Assembly (NCBI RefSeq): GCF_900497805.2
Contig: NW_020954588.1
Coordinates: 7,484,464 to 7,548,463 of the forward strand
Length of the DNA: 64,000 bases
Reading direction: 5' to 3'
Origin: Vombatus ursinus
Lineage: Eukaryota; Chordata; Mammalia; Diprotodontia; Vombatidae
A program made the translations under genes and the position numbers. The notes below the pieces were generated by a model. That model did not search any database. It was not told the origin of the DNA and saw nothing but the letters and a program-made list of their open reading frames with translations. Of the stretch, positions 32,366-43,626 are shown piece by piece. Numbering within the stretch: position 1 is the first letter of the stretch; each line of letters begins with the position of its first letter.

Positions 32366-33082
32366 ACTTCAGTCTTATTATTTGGAGCTTTCTGGTAATT
32401 GCATGTTAAATTTGCTGCCTTTGATTTCAGTATCCTCTTACCCTTACTTTCTATAGGGCAAATAGAATTTTCTTCTGTTTCTTAAAATGTGAATACTTGA
32501 CAGATAAAAGAGCCCATTACGGTGAATACCTTTACAAAGTAGAAGTCTATAGAACAAAGCTGTATCCCAGTAACTGGCCCAAAGCCGTAGTGTTTTGTTG
32601 AGCTAAGTGAATAATTTTCCTCAGAGCAATAATATGTTCTCTGATCACTGATCCCATAACAGTCATTCTCTATGGAGAAATTGTGCGTTGTTTGCATACC
32701 CGCAGGGGAGAAGGAGGAGGAAAGTATAACTGAACTCTGGCCATAAAAGAGTAATTACCTGTAATTTCAAAGAGGTCAGTTATTCCACCCCTAAAAAAAA
32801 AAGGAACCTGCCTCAATTACAAATCACTCACTATACCAGCCTAATCACAGGAAAAGATGTGGGAATTTGGAGCAAGAAAAGGGAGAGATTGGTGTGTGTA
32901 TAATCTTTTCCACTTTCCCTTAATGGGCTTGTAACATTTCTTTCCACTTTCTAATTCATTCCAAAGTCTGAATGTCAGCACCTCTTTCATCTCCAGTTCC
33001 TGCATTGTGGCAACAGGATTTCAAAAAGTGGTGACAGAGTTTCATGACAACCAAAAATAAAAAATACCACTTTTTCTAAAAA
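32366..33082. other. Unique DNA
   Basis: About 700 bases without a recognised repeat; a 71-codon minus frame is unsupported. Confidence 0.4.
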
Positions 33083-33900
33083 CATTTGTTGTGCACCAGG
33101 CCCTAGAAGTAATGAGAAGAAGACATAGTTTGTGTCCCAGGCAGTTAAAAGTCTAGTTAAAAAGACAAAAGGCTAATGTAGAATAAGTTCAAAAGGATAG
33201 ACAGGACCAGCCTTATATACAGGCTTACTAGCATGGCCATAAATAGTGATTTCAGAAGTGTTGAGAAAGCCCCCTCCCCCTGTAATATCGCCCCTGCTTG
33301 CTTATTGGATGATTCAGATTTTGCAGTGAGAGATTCATCTTTTTTGCTTAAGAACACTGTTAAAAATCCCACACCCTATACCCAAGGAAGAGGTAACATT
33401 AAGCCCTAAATAATCAGAGAATCCTTTCCTGAATGGGGGTGGGTTAGGAAGGGAAGAGAGAGTCTGAAGATTCTGGGCCCTGAAATGGGAAATGGGAAAA
33501 GAAGTACTGGCTTCATAATTTGGGAAAGACTAGCCCCCATTTAATAAATAAATATACAAGTGTTTGAGAATTTGGAGGAATGAGTGATTGCAGGAGGGAG
33601 GGGTTGAAATCATAGAGGGAGATGGACATGAAGTGATGGAGAGAAAAGAGGCAGTGATTCCAAGGTGAGCAAAAGGTATTAAGGGGTCAATGGGAGATGA
33701 GGTTAGAAAGATCAAGGAGGTCTGTGGGTAGAGAACTTTGAATGGTAGAGGAAACTGTTTTTGATCTCTAGGCAATGGAAGCCTCTGTAGGTGTTTGAGC
33801 AATGATTTGATGTGGTGAAAATAATGTCAGAGGTAGACTGGAGTGGTTACTTTGTGTAAGATGGATTTTTATCCAAAGACTTTGAAGGCAGTAAGAATGG
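33083..33900 (-). mobile_element. L2 remnant
   Basis: The 3' end lies near 33083-33165 (TGCACCAGGCCCTAGAAG, CAGGCAGTTAAAAGTCTAG). More decayed L2 ORF2 antisense lies at 33480-33900 (GGCAATGGAAGCCTCTGTAG, GTTTGAGCAATGATTTGATG). The middle is unclear; this may be two copies. Confidence 0.55.
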
Positions 33901-34215
33901 GAGGCCATTAATTTGGTCTTTAAATACCTATAATTCCAAATCATATGGTGTTTCCTAGCAGTTTGAATGGTACCTATCAGTAGTTATTACTTGACCCTTA
34001 CGTGTTTGAGGCTTTCTTTGTTGGCTGTGATTCAAATGCATCACCCCTTGTTCCCCTCCCTTTTCTCCCTCCCCATGTGGTATGTTTTGGCTTAGCAGCA
34101 ATCTATACTTTACAGCCTGAATACCTATCCAATCCATTCTCTATGGTCTACCAACCATACAAGAGGCAATAAATACAACAGTAAAAACATTGAATTACGA
34201 CATAAAAGAAGGAAG
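33901..34215. other. Unique DNA
   Basis: No recognised element between L2 and the inverted L1 piece. Confidence 0.35.
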
Positions 34216-35328
34216 GGGATTTTAGTTTTCCTGGATCATTTCTTGAAAGATGATGTCTAGGCTCTTTTTTTGATTATGGGTTTCAGATAGTCCAATAATT
34301 TTTAAATTCTCTCTCCTGGATCTATTTTACAGGTCAGTTGTTTTTCCAATGAGATATTTCACATTCTCTTCTATTTTTTCATTCTTTTGGATTTGTTTTA
34401 CAGTGTCTTGATTTCTCATAAAGTCACTAGCTTCCAATTGCTCTATTCTAATTTTTAAGGAAGTGTTTTCTTCAGTAATCTTTTGGACTTCCTTTTCCAT
34501 TTGGCCAATTTTGTTCTTTAGGGCATTCTTTTCTTCATTGGCTTTTTGCATCTCTTCTGCCATTTGGGTTAGGCTATTTTTTAAGGTGTTATTTTCTTCA
34601 GTATTTTTCTGGGTCTCCTTTAGCAATCTGTTAACTTGCTTTTCATGATTTTCTTGCATCACTCTCAGTTTTTCCTCTACTTCTCTAACTTGCTTCTCAA
34701 AATCCCTTTTGAGCTCTTCCAAGGCCTGGGACTGATTCATATTTTTCTTGGAAGTTTTGGATGTAGGAGCTTTGACTTTGTTTTCTTCTTCTGGTTGTAT
34801 GTTTTGATCTTTTTTGTCACCAAAGTAAGATAATATAGTCTGATTCTTTTTGTGCTGCTTGCTCATGATCCCAACCAATTACTTGAGTTTTAAACTCTTT
34901 GTTAAGGTAAGAGTCTGTTTCCAATGTGGAGAATGTACTGTCCCAAGCTCCAGGGGTTTGTACAGCTGTTTTCAGAGATACTTCTAGGGACCTGAAAAGT
35001 GTCAGATCTTCCAAGGTGCTATGATAAGGGGCGAGGTGTTTCCTTTCCACAGTTACAACAAGCTCCACCACGCCAGCACTCCTCCTTGCCCCAGGATCAC
35101 CCCTCAGAACTGTGACCCAGATCCAAGCATGGGCAAAGCAAGAGATTCCTGCCTCAGCCCCGCAATCCCCCTCTGATCAGCCACTTGATTCCCCCTCAGT
35201 CTGTGGGCCGGAAGCTCAGAAGCCAGCCGCTGCCCTTGGGGTGGCTGAGATCTAGTTTCTTCTCTCACCAAGGTAACAGACTTTTCCCACTGACCTTCTA
35301 AGTTGTCTTTGGCATTTGTGGGTTGAGA
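34216..35328 (-). mobile_element. L1 5' UTR and ORF1, minus strand
   Basis: Aligns with the L1 5' end at 42971-44031 and the ORF1 piece at 58076-58530. Runs from inside the 5' UTR (right) through ORF1 to about two-thirds of ORF1 (left). ORF2 and 3' UTR do not follow on this strand. At 35328 it joins a sense L1 3' UTR piece. Confidence 0.88.
34330..34866 (-). pseudogene. L1 ORF1 (RNA-binding chaperone) remnant
   Basis: Starts MSKQHKKNQTILSYFGDKK at the ATG on 34866, the start shared with other marsupial-type L1 ORF1 copies; the ATG 12 bases upstream is not family-like. The next ~100 residues are a heptad-rich E/K/L/N coiled coil, the trimerisation stalk of ORF1p. It ends at IEENVKYLIGKTTDL with a stop where the 58 kb copy has Glu, so the RRM and C-terminal RNA-binding domains are lost. 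ORF1p normally coats L1 RNA. Confidence 0.85.
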
Positions 35329-35397
35329 TATGTTTAAAATGATTGTACACATATAGCCTATATCAGATTGGATGCCGTTAGGGGAGGGAAGAGGGAA
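35329..35397 (+). mobile_element. L1 3' UTR piece, plus strand
   Basis: TATGTTTAAAATGATTGTAC and GGATGCCGTTAGGGGAGGGA equal the reverse complement of the sequence right of the gap (35815-35880). This is sense L1 3' UTR running into the gap, opposite to the L1 5' piece on its left. Confidence 0.88.
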
Positions 35398-35803
35398 NNN
35401 NNNNNNNNNNNNNNNNNNNNNNNNNNNNNNNNNNNNNNNNNNNNNNNNNNNNNNNNNNNNNNNNNNNNNNNNNNNNNNNNNNNNNNNNNNNNNNNNNNNN
35501 NNNNNNNNNNNNNNNNNNNNNNNNNNNNNNNNNNNNNNNNNNNNNNNNNNNNNNNNNNNNNNNNNNNNNNNNNNNNNNNNNNNNNNNNNNNNNNNNNNNN
35601 NNNNNNNNNNNNNNNNNNNNNNNNNNNNNNNNNNNNNNNNNNNNNNNNNNNNNNNNNNNNNNNNNNNNNNNNNNNNNNNNNNNNNNNNNNNNNNNNNNNN
35701 NNNNNNNNNNNNNNNNNNNNNNNNNNNNNNNNNNNNNNNNNNNNNNNNNNNNNNNNNNNNNNNNNNNNNNNNNNNNNNNNNNNNNNNNNNNNNNNNNNNN
35801 NNN
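35398..35803. other. Assembly gap (406 N)
   Basis: Unresolved bases flanked by inverted copies of the L1 3' UTR. Frames drawn across it are meaningless. Confidence 1.
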
Positions 35804-35884
35804 GCCTTCCCTGTCCCCTCCCCTAATGGCATTCAATTTGATATAGGCTATACATATACAATCATTTTAAACATATTTACACAT

Positions 35885-36050
35885 GGGGCAGCTAGGTGGT
35901 GCAGTGGATAGAGCACCGGCCCTGAAGTCAGGAGGACCTGAGTTCAAATCCGGCGTCAGACACATAATACTCACTAGCTGTGTGACTCTGGGCAAGTCAC
36001 TTAACCCCAATTGCCTCACTAAAAACAAAAACAAAAACAAAAACAACAAA
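35885..36050 (+). repeat. WSINE-type SINE nested in L1
   Basis: GGGGCAGCTAGGTGGTGCAG head, GAGTTCAAATCCGGC, CTAAAAACAAAAACAAAAAC tail. ACATATTTACACAT flanks it exactly at 35871-35884 and 36051-36064 (14-bp target duplication), so the insertion is young. Confidence 0.97.
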
Positions 36051-36516
36051 ACATATTTACACATTAGTTACATTGTGAAGAAAGAATCAGAACAAAAGCG
36101 AAAAACCATGAGAAAGAAAAACCAAAAAAAACAACAACAAAAGAGAAAATACTATGCTTCAATCTGCATTCAGACTCCACAGTTCTTTCTCTGGCTGTGG
36201 ATAGCTTTTTCCATCATGAGTCTTTTAGAATTGTCTTGGATCATTGCATTACTTAGAGGAGCTAAGTCTATCAAAGTTGGTCATTACACAATGATGCTGT
36301 TACTGTGTATAATGTTCTTCTGGTTCTCCTCACTTCACTCAGCATCAGTTCTTCTTTCAAGTTTTTCTGAAATCCAACTGCTCATCATTTTTTATGGAAC
36401 AATAGTATTCCATTACATTCATATACCATAACTTGGTTAGCCGTTCTCCAGTTGATGGACATCCCTTCAATTTCCAATTCTTTGCCACCACAAAAAGAGG
36501 TGCTATAAATATTTTT

Positions 36517-36792
36517 CTACATGTGGGTCCTTTTCCTGTTTTTATGATACGGATCTAGGAGTGGTATTGCTGGATCAAAAGGTATGCACAGTTTGATTGC
36601 CCTTTGGGCATAGTTCCAAATTGTTCTCCAGAATGGCTGGATCAGTTCACAACTCCACAAACAATGCATTAGTGTTCCAATTTTCCCATAACTTTTCCAA
36701 CCTTTATAATTTTCCTGTTTTGTCATGTTAGTCAATCTGATAGGTGTGAGGTGGTACCTCAGAGTTGTTTTAATTTGCATTTCTCTAATCAA
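36517..36792 (-). pseudogene. L1 ORF2 C-terminal domain remnant
   Basis: 91 residues beginning MIREMQIKTTLRYHLTPIRL, with GWKSYGKIGTLMHCLWSCEL and CIPFDPAIPLLDPY. This is the Cys-containing C-terminal region of L1 ORF2p, downstream of the reverse transcriptase (human counterpart REMQIKTTMRYHLTPVRM, GEIGTLLHCWWDC). The start ATG is internal to ORF2. Endonuclease and reverse transcriptase are absent through 5' truncation. Confidence 0.93.
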
Positions 36793-37035
36793 TAGTGATT
36801 TAGGGCATTTTTTTGTATGACTGTAGATAGCTTTAATTTCTTCATCTGAAAGCTGCCTGTTTCATATCCTTTAACCATTTATCAATTGGGGAGTTACTTG
36901 TATTCTTATAAATTGACTCAGTTATCCATGTATTTTAGAAATGAAGCCTTTATCAGAGAGAGTGACTGTAAAAATCATTTCCCAGCTTTCTGCTTCCCTT
37001 CTAATCTTGGTTACATTGGCTTTGTGTGTGCACTG

Positions 37036-37464
37036 GAGTTTCTTTCCTAGGCACCTTCTTAGCGAAGGCTGAAACTTGGCTAAAACCTCTCACCTTGGCT
37101 CCAGAGTCATCATGATCCAACCTCAACACCTTAGTTTGAGAACAATCATGACCATCTCACTTCCTTCGATCCTCTTTGCTCTCCCTTTCTAGGAGTAGGT
37201 CCACTGCTTTCCATTTTCACATCAGCCTACACCACCCCTGTGTAACCACCTCTAGCTGTCCAGCTCCTTAAATCTGCCACTTTGTCCAGAACTCCCCACC
37301 AATCAATCCTTATCTAATTATGTCACCAGTTTCAGCCAGCCTAAGAATTGTGGAAGAGGTAGTTCAGTAAATTTCTCCCAATTAGAAATGCTCTTTTGGC
37401 TTAAAGCATTATAAGAAATGAATTCTTAAGATCGTGCCTACTATACAAATGTTACTCTAAGTAA
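37036..37464. other. Unassigned C/T-rich DNA
   Basis: 37040-37380 is pyrimidine-rich and not like the neighbouring repeats. I could not place it in a family. Confidence 0.35.
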
Positions 37465-37620
37465 CAACAAATACTTATTCAGTAACTGTTACATGAAAGC
37501 CACCATATAAGGTGCTGAAAGAGAAATAAAGATAAATAATATGGGATCTCTGCCCAATTTAAATTACTTGTTGAGACATAAGACATTAACACCAAATAAT
37601 CATTAAATATAGAGGAGAAA
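37465..37620 (-). repeat. Weak L2 3' end
   Basis: AACAAATACTTATTCAGTAA and GGGATCTCTGCCCAATTTAA loosely follow the reversed L2 3' end. Confidence 0.4.
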
Positions 37621-38439
37621 AATAAAGAAAGTACAATGCAGTGTTAAGGAAGAATTCAAACTCTAATCCTCATGTTATCTTAACATTTGTTATACTCTAA
37701 TAGTGACCTTGGCCTGTACCATTTTATGTTTTCTGCAAATCTCATTACCTCTTAGTGATTTGCTTTGTTGTTCTGGATTTGTAATTAGGTTAGCATTTCT
37801 TATCAACTAGGGTTATATGTGTGTGGGTTTGTGTTTATGTTTGAGTATTTTAACTTTTTCACTGACTTGTGTTTTTTTTCTTTTGCCCTCTCCTTCCTAA
37901 GTGTCTGTTCTCAATAATGTTTGGGACTCTTTTTGACTTTCCTTCATTCTCCTTTTTGTATTGTTGCAATTCCAAGTTGTTCACTTTTGTGAGAGCATTG
38001 GTAGAGGGAGGAAATTGGCAAATGAGGGGTGATGCTTAAATGCACAGAGTCATCAGGGTCCAGCTGATGGTGGGTCATCATCCAAAAGAGAATCAGAAGG
38101 CACTGGAGACGGGTTTGGGGAGGAGAAAATTTTTCTTTTTAAAACCAGTCATGAAATCTTTGATAAACCAGGAAGATAAATATGACATTGGTATAGCTCT
38201 TTCATATAATTAATAAACTGAGTAATGGATGTCATAAGAAATAATGTCACTTTCTGCTTATTTACTATTTACTCTTGAGAAAAAAATCAATTTATATTTT
38301 TTTTAACCAGGTAAGGCAATTTTATTAGTATTCGTGCTCTACTTTTTAATACCATTAGGAAACACTTGCAAATTTCTTTCTTCCCCAGAGAATTATGTGT
38401 TAGATGAAAACAGGCTCATTTTTGACAAATGAACCTCTT
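37621..38439. other. Unique DNA
   Basis: About 800 bases without a recognised repeat. Confidence 0.4.
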
Positions 38440-38530
38440 TATATCTCAGTTTCCCCTCCTGGAAAAGGAAGAACTGGATTAAATGATTTCTGAGGTCCTT
38501 TTGGGTTCTGACATTCTATGATTCTGTATA
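38440..38530 (+). repeat. SINE/MIR tail
   Basis: TATCTCAGTTTCCCCTCCTG and GAGGTCCTTTTGGGTTCTGA mark the 3' part of an old SINE. Confidence 0.65.
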
Positions 38531-38574
38531 TTTTCAGTAGCCATTCAAAACTGCTTCTTTCATTCAAAAAAACT

Positions 38575-39075
38575 GCAAAATCTCGGAGTTGGAAGGGACC
38601 TTATTGGCTAGTTAGTCCAACCCAGACCTGAAGGATTCTCTCTACAGGGGCAGCTAGGTGGCACAGTGCACCAGCCCTGGAGTCAGGAGTACCTGAGTTC
38701 AAAATCTGCTCTTAGACACTTACTGGCTGTGTGACCCTGGGCAGGTCACTTAACCCTGACTGTCTCAAAAACAAAAAATGTCCTCTACAGTAGATGACAA
38801 GTGGCCATCTGACAACTTTTTAAAGCCCTCTAGTGAGGAGGAAGCCACTCCCTTCCTTAGCTCATTTCACTTTTGGATAGATTGAATCGATGGGAAATTT
38901 AACTTTAAATTATACCTCCTTTTGCAGCTTCTACCTAATGCTTCTTTTTCTGCCTTTTGGGGCCAAGTAGAATAATTCTAATCCCTCTTCCAAGTGAGAA
39001 CCATTCAGACCCTTGAAGCACGGCCCTCCTAGCTCTTCTCTTTTGGGTATTAAACACCCGAGTTTGTTCTCCTAG
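38575..39075 (-). mobile_element. CR1/L3 LINE 3' end
   Basis: AATCTCGGAGTTGGAAGGGA on the left, then TCATTTCACTTTTGGATAG, TTTTGCAGCTTCTACCTAAT and TTTGGGGCCAAGTAGAATAA. Interrupted by a SINE at 38647. Confidence 0.85.
38647..38782 (+). repeat. WSINE/MAR1-type SINE nested in CR1
   Basis: GGGGCAGCTAGGTGGCACAG head, slightly deleted before the anticodon-like region, TGTGTGACCCTGGGCAGGTC, short tail. CTCTACA flanks it at 38640-38646 and 38783-38789. Confidence 0.9.
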
Positions 39076-40998
39076 GATCAGGCTAGAAGGGAACTGAAAG
39101 AGCTGTCCTGGGACAGCTAGGGTAGTCATTCTGGGGTCCTGAAAGCCTCTGTATGTTGGGATCCAGCCCTTTTCCTGGCAAGGAGGATTGGCCATCCCTT
39201 GAGAGAGCCCATCAGGTCTGAACTGTCTGCTGGGCCCAACATATCCAGTCCTGGGTATTCTTTTTACTTTTGCTTATTTCTCACTTACCCCCTCTAGAAG
39301 CTCAGTCTGTGCTTTAGCAGGGTGAAAACAACCTTGCACTTTTTCAAAATGAAATTAAAAAGACTGCATTACACGGAACACAGCTATGAAGACAAGATGG
39401 AACAGCACGCTGTAGTCCTATGAACGTGCAGGCATGATTGTGACGTCTTCCTTGAATGACATTCCAGGGGCAAAAAGTCCGTGGCACCCTGAGATACTGC
39501 CACTATGGCTGTGTGTCATTTACATTTTAGCCTCTTGAATGTTTTTATGGTTTCAAAACCACACCCATCCTGAAGCTTGACCAAGTTCTTTTGTGATAAA
39601 ATCTACAGTAGTAGGCAGAATACTACTCAGTGCGGACTTGCTGCTTTGGCACATGATTTTTGAAAAGTTTGGCCATATTGAACTTGAAATCTCCTGGACT
39701 AGTATCTACTCTCAGGTGACAGGACCAGCATATCCAGGTATGCAGAATTTACTTTTATTTTGAGCACAAAAGTAACCTTGGTCACTGTGGCTGTTACTGA
39801 CCACTTGTTCCATTCAGGGCATGTTTGCTTTCCAAGGTGCTCTTGGTGTGTGTGCTGAATGATCAGCAGAATTAAAGGGCGGTTTTGTTGGGTGGGGGTA
39901 CAGAATTTACAAATCTCCTTCCGTTTTCCTATCCTTAAATGTCTTTTCACTTTCTCTTTATTGAACTGCAATTATGCTGGGAGAAGGCTTTGTTCAGGCT
40001 TATGCAGCCATAACTATACATGGCTGGGTATCAACTTTTTCTCTCTGAAAGAGTATTGATAGGAAATTGTAAAAGCAATAAATACAATATGCCTTCTCTA
40101 CCAGGCACTGGTGCTACTGCTTTTTAAATCTTGATGTTTCCCGTGTGGGGGGAAAGCAGTTAATCCATACTTAAGATTTTACCTTGACTGGCTACGAGTC
40201 CCTCTGATCCAGGGGGCCAGAGGTGGGGGGCACCAAATGGTCCTGTGGTTAAAAACATAGCAGCTGATAGCAGATGCAGTGAAAACCAGCCTGAGGATAC
40301 TGTATAACCACAGTCAAGCACCCTCAAGAGGGGGTACTTATACTCAATACACCATCTATCCTTTCTGATTACCCTTGCCATTCCAACTTTTCCACATTCT
40401 AAAAATGAGTTAAAACAGAGTTATCTCCCTGCTCTGAAGATTTTTTTACTCCCTATCACCAGTAAATTTTGGAAGTGGCAAGGGCCTTTCCAAGATTAAT
40501 TTACTGTTAAGTACCTTCTTTTACGGGGTCATATTTGCTGGTTGATTATTACCTTGTGTAGTTCTTAGAGGAAGCAGGTTAATTCCAGTGCTTTTAAAAC
40601 TAAAGCTGAAAATGGGCAGTTTGCTACGCATGTAAGGCTGAGAAGCTCTTGAATGATGCATGTTAAGGAAACTTTGATACTGATACCACTGATGAATTTG
40701 CATAGCACTTACTGCCAAAGTACAAAAACTGACTTGAGTTTTCTTAAAGCAGAGGTAGCTTTGACAAAGTTAAATATATCTCCTTTTTGCAGCAACATTC
40801 ATAAGCACATTGCTCAACTTTGAGAACTGTCCAGCTGCTTGTGTATGAGTTTTTTTGTTTCTAAAACATCAGAGAAATGAAAATGATTTTGTGAGTGAAC
40901 CTGAGCTTGACTGTGCTTAAATGACAGCACAATTCAGAGCTAATTACCTCTGGACTGGGAGTGCCAAGAAAAAAAAAAGGTTATCTTGCAGCATTTAA

Positions 40999-41030
<32 letters not shown>

Positions 41031-42039
41031 ACTTCACTGTAGCTTTTTTAGAAAGCAGAATTTCCTTTCCCATATTAGACTTTTAGTTCACCGGCTCCAT
41101 TTCTTTCAGCCAGTTGTTTTTATAATGAACCAGCCAACTGCTCAATTGTGTTCTTTGAGAGGAGGGGGATAGCATTCCTTTATGTTCCCCAGTTTAGATC
41201 AGCTTACTACCCAAAGCATGACATTCGATTACCCTTATTATGTTACTTTGTGTAGCTACAAATGTTACTAATGGACAGAGAGAGTTATGGAGCCATTTAA
41301 AAAACATCTACTTCTACTCTGACCTCCAGTTAATATGGAAAAAGGCTAACTCTGAAGGACCACCCAGTAATTTAAGATGGTGGAGAATGTGAAACTGAGC
41401 TACTGAAGGATACAATTCACAAACACTCCAAAGCAATTCCCTCCTACATGCCTGACTGCCTATTTTCTTCTAAGGGTACTTTAGGGTGTTGATTTTAATC
41501 TCCAGAACCCTGTATGGTGATGGACAGACATGGTTACCTTAGAGATTCCTTTTCCCTATGGAGTCTGTTGGCTCTAGCACTGTTAGCCACTTTGGGCATC
41601 TTCATTCAGGACCTTTAGCGAAACATATTAAGTATGTGCACCTTAATTTGTTTCTGAGTTAGGAAAGTATGAGTTTTTAGTTTTCTTAACTCTCTCTACT
41701 CATCTCTGCCCCCACTGCCCCATACCCAGTTTTTTTAATCTGCAGGAAATCAAGCAGTCAGAAATGCATTGAGCCAAATATATTTATATGGCATTGGAAG
41801 AATTTTTTTCCCCTCTACCCACTGAAAGAGCTGTATACGTTGACTTTTTTTCTCTACATCCAATAGACAAAATATTGTGTCCTATGGGAATAAGCAGAAC
41901 GATTGCACTATTTTTTCTTTGGAATATTAAATTGTCTGATCCCTCTTTACCTGCTCTCCTTGATCTGTGAATAACTGGCTCATTTCTGGTCCACAGAGGA
42001 GAATATTATTTCGTTAGCCAGTCATTCTATTTAGGAACT
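39076..42039. other. Repeat-poor block of about 3 kb
   Basis: The longest stretch without recognised interspersed repeats; only a (CA)n array (41000-41033) and mononucleotide runs interrupt it. Short frames up to about 90 codons are unsupported. The 40600-41330 part carries words that resemble transcription-factor sites: ATTTGCAT near 40695, CTTTGACAAAG near 40760, GCTAATTACC near 40940. This is suggestive only. Confidence 0.45.
41000..41033. repeat. (CA)n microsatellite
   Basis: About 16 CA units with one CATA interruption. Confidence 0.95.
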
Positions 42040-42350
42040 ATGGTCTAGAGGAAAAGGCACTGACCTGGATCAAATGAGATAATATTTGTAAAGTGCTTAA
42101 CATGGTGCCTGGCACATAGTAGGTACTATGTAAATACTTATTCTCTCTCCTTTTCCTATCCCTCCCCGGAGCTGAAGTCAGAGGCTCTGGCTTTGAATCC
42201 AAATTTTGTTGACTGTTACCTTTGTGACCTTGGGAAAAGTAACTTTTGCTTTCTGTTTCTAAGTTTCCTCATCTATAAAATGAAGAAGTTGGAGCTTATA
42301 ATCAATAGGGTCTGTCTCTTTCAACTCTAAAGCCTATGAAATACTTGTTA
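42040..42350 (+). repeat. SINE interrupted by a SINE tail
   Basis: The outer copy reads CTAGAGGAAAAGGCACTGAC, is broken near 42076 by an alternative MAR1 3' part (TTGTAAAGTGCTTAACATGG to about 42170), then resumes with GAAGTCAGAGGCTCTGGC and ends TTTCAACTCTAAAGCCTATG. Confidence 0.75.
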
Positions 42351-42371
42351 AGGAAATGGACTATACATGTG

Positions 42372-42536
42372 TCCAAGCCCCTGAATTTGGCATTAGAGAA
42401 CATGAGTTCAAATCCCAGCTCTGCCACTTACTCCCTGTATGACCTTGGATAAGACCTATACCTCAGTTTCCTTATCTGTAAAAGGATTCAATTTGAAGAC
42501 CTGTCTAACCCTTCCAGCTATAATCCTACAGTCCTG
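42372..42536 (+). repeat. Diverged tRNA-related SINE
   Basis: GAGTTCAAATCCCAGCTCTG, TGACCTTGGATAAGACC, CTCAGTTTCCTTATCTGTAA and TTCCAGCTATAATCCTA. Confidence 0.85.
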
Positions 42537-42764
42537 GATATTATGGCATAAGTTGTAATGTATGATTTAGCATAAAGAAATAGAGAAGCAGAGATTTAAA
42601 AAAAAAAAAAGTAAAATGCTTTTCCTGTCAGTCATATCTACTTTAGCACCTTTCTTTGTTTCTTACATGATAATTAAAACTAACAGTTGATTCAGTCATT
42701 TCAAATTTTAAAAAATTTAAGCCCATTAGGTATTGGATTAGATAAAAAGAAACAGATCATGAGA

Positions 42765-42875
42765 TTATGATCTTATCTCTGGAAGGAATCTCAGAGTTCT
42801 AACACTCTCATTTGATAAATGAGACAGAAGGCCCAGAGTGGTGAAGTGAGTTGCCTCAGTTTACATAGGTGAAAA
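42765..42875 (+). repeat. MIR/THER, left half
   Basis: ATCTCTGGAAGGAATCTCAG, AAATGAGACAGAAGGCCCAG and GTGAGTTGCCTCAGTTTACA. The right half resumes at 44033 after an insert of about 1.16 kb. Confidence 0.75.
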
Positions 42876-42979
42876 GGAATACAGTTGCAGTTTGGTATAC
42901 CAGTAAGAGGGGGAAATTATAAAATGAAAGAGAATTTAAATTTTTTAAACTGGATTTTGAGGTACATCTCGGGGAGGAG

Positions 42980-42990
42980 CCAAGATGGCA
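42980..42990 (+). promoter_or_regulatory. YY1-like site at the L1 5' end
   Basis: CAAGATGGCA near base 10 of the element matches the YY1 core found at the same place in primate L1, where it positions transcription start. Whether it acts here is not known. Confidence 0.45.
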
Positions 42991-43626
42991 GAGTAAAAGC
43001 AGGGACTCACTTGAACTCTCCCCCCAAACCCGTACAAATACTTGTAAAAAAATGACTAAACAAATTCTGGAGCAGCAGAACCCACAAAAAGACAGAGTGA
43101 AACAAATTTCCAGCCCAAGACAACCTGGATGGTTGATGGGAAAGGTCTCCTTTCCCACCAGACTGGGAGAGGAGCTTGGGACGTGCAGTCAAAGATGGGG
43201 CCCAGCAAACCTGGAGCAGGCCTCAGGAGACTGAATCAAGGGGAGCTGTGGCAGCTTCCAGACTTCTCAACCCATAAATGCCAAAGACAACTTAGAAGGT
43301 CAGTGGCAAAGCTCTGTGGGACCTGGGTGAGAGAGGAATGTGGTCCAGCCCTGGTCCCTGAGGCTGTGGCACAGTGGCAGCAGCTGCTTTTGGAACTCTC
43401 AGCCCACAGATGGGGGGTGGGTGGGATGAGCGGCTGAGCAGAGGAGGATTGCAGGGATCTCTTTGCCGGCACTGAGGCAGGATTGCTTTGCCTCTGCTTG
43501 GTCCCTGGAAGTATCTCTGAAAACAGCTGCACAAAACCCCTGAAGCTTGGGACAGTACACTGTCCACACTGGAAGCAGACCCCTACCTTAACAAAGAGTT
43601 TAAAAGTCAAGTAACTGGCTGGGAAG

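Larger units (their letters stand above)
35804..37035 (-). mobile_element. 5'-truncated L1, ORF2 end and 3' UTR
   Basis: Antisense 3' UTR at the gap edge, then (after a SINE at 35885-36050) GCTTCAATCTGCATTCAGAC, CATCATGAGTCTTTTAGAAT, the ORF2 C-terminal region and ACATTGGCTTTGTGTG at the truncated 5' edge. Better preserved than other L1 3' ends here. Confidence 0.93.

Noticed and set aside
35104-35911. Frames of 150-240 codons across the gap
   Set aside because: Most of the residues are N-derived; no real coding evidence.
35867-36064. Minus frame with LGLSDLPRVTQLVS
   Set aside because: This peptide recurs wherever the WSINE-type SINE lies (also 20213, 27550, 63600); it is SINE translation.
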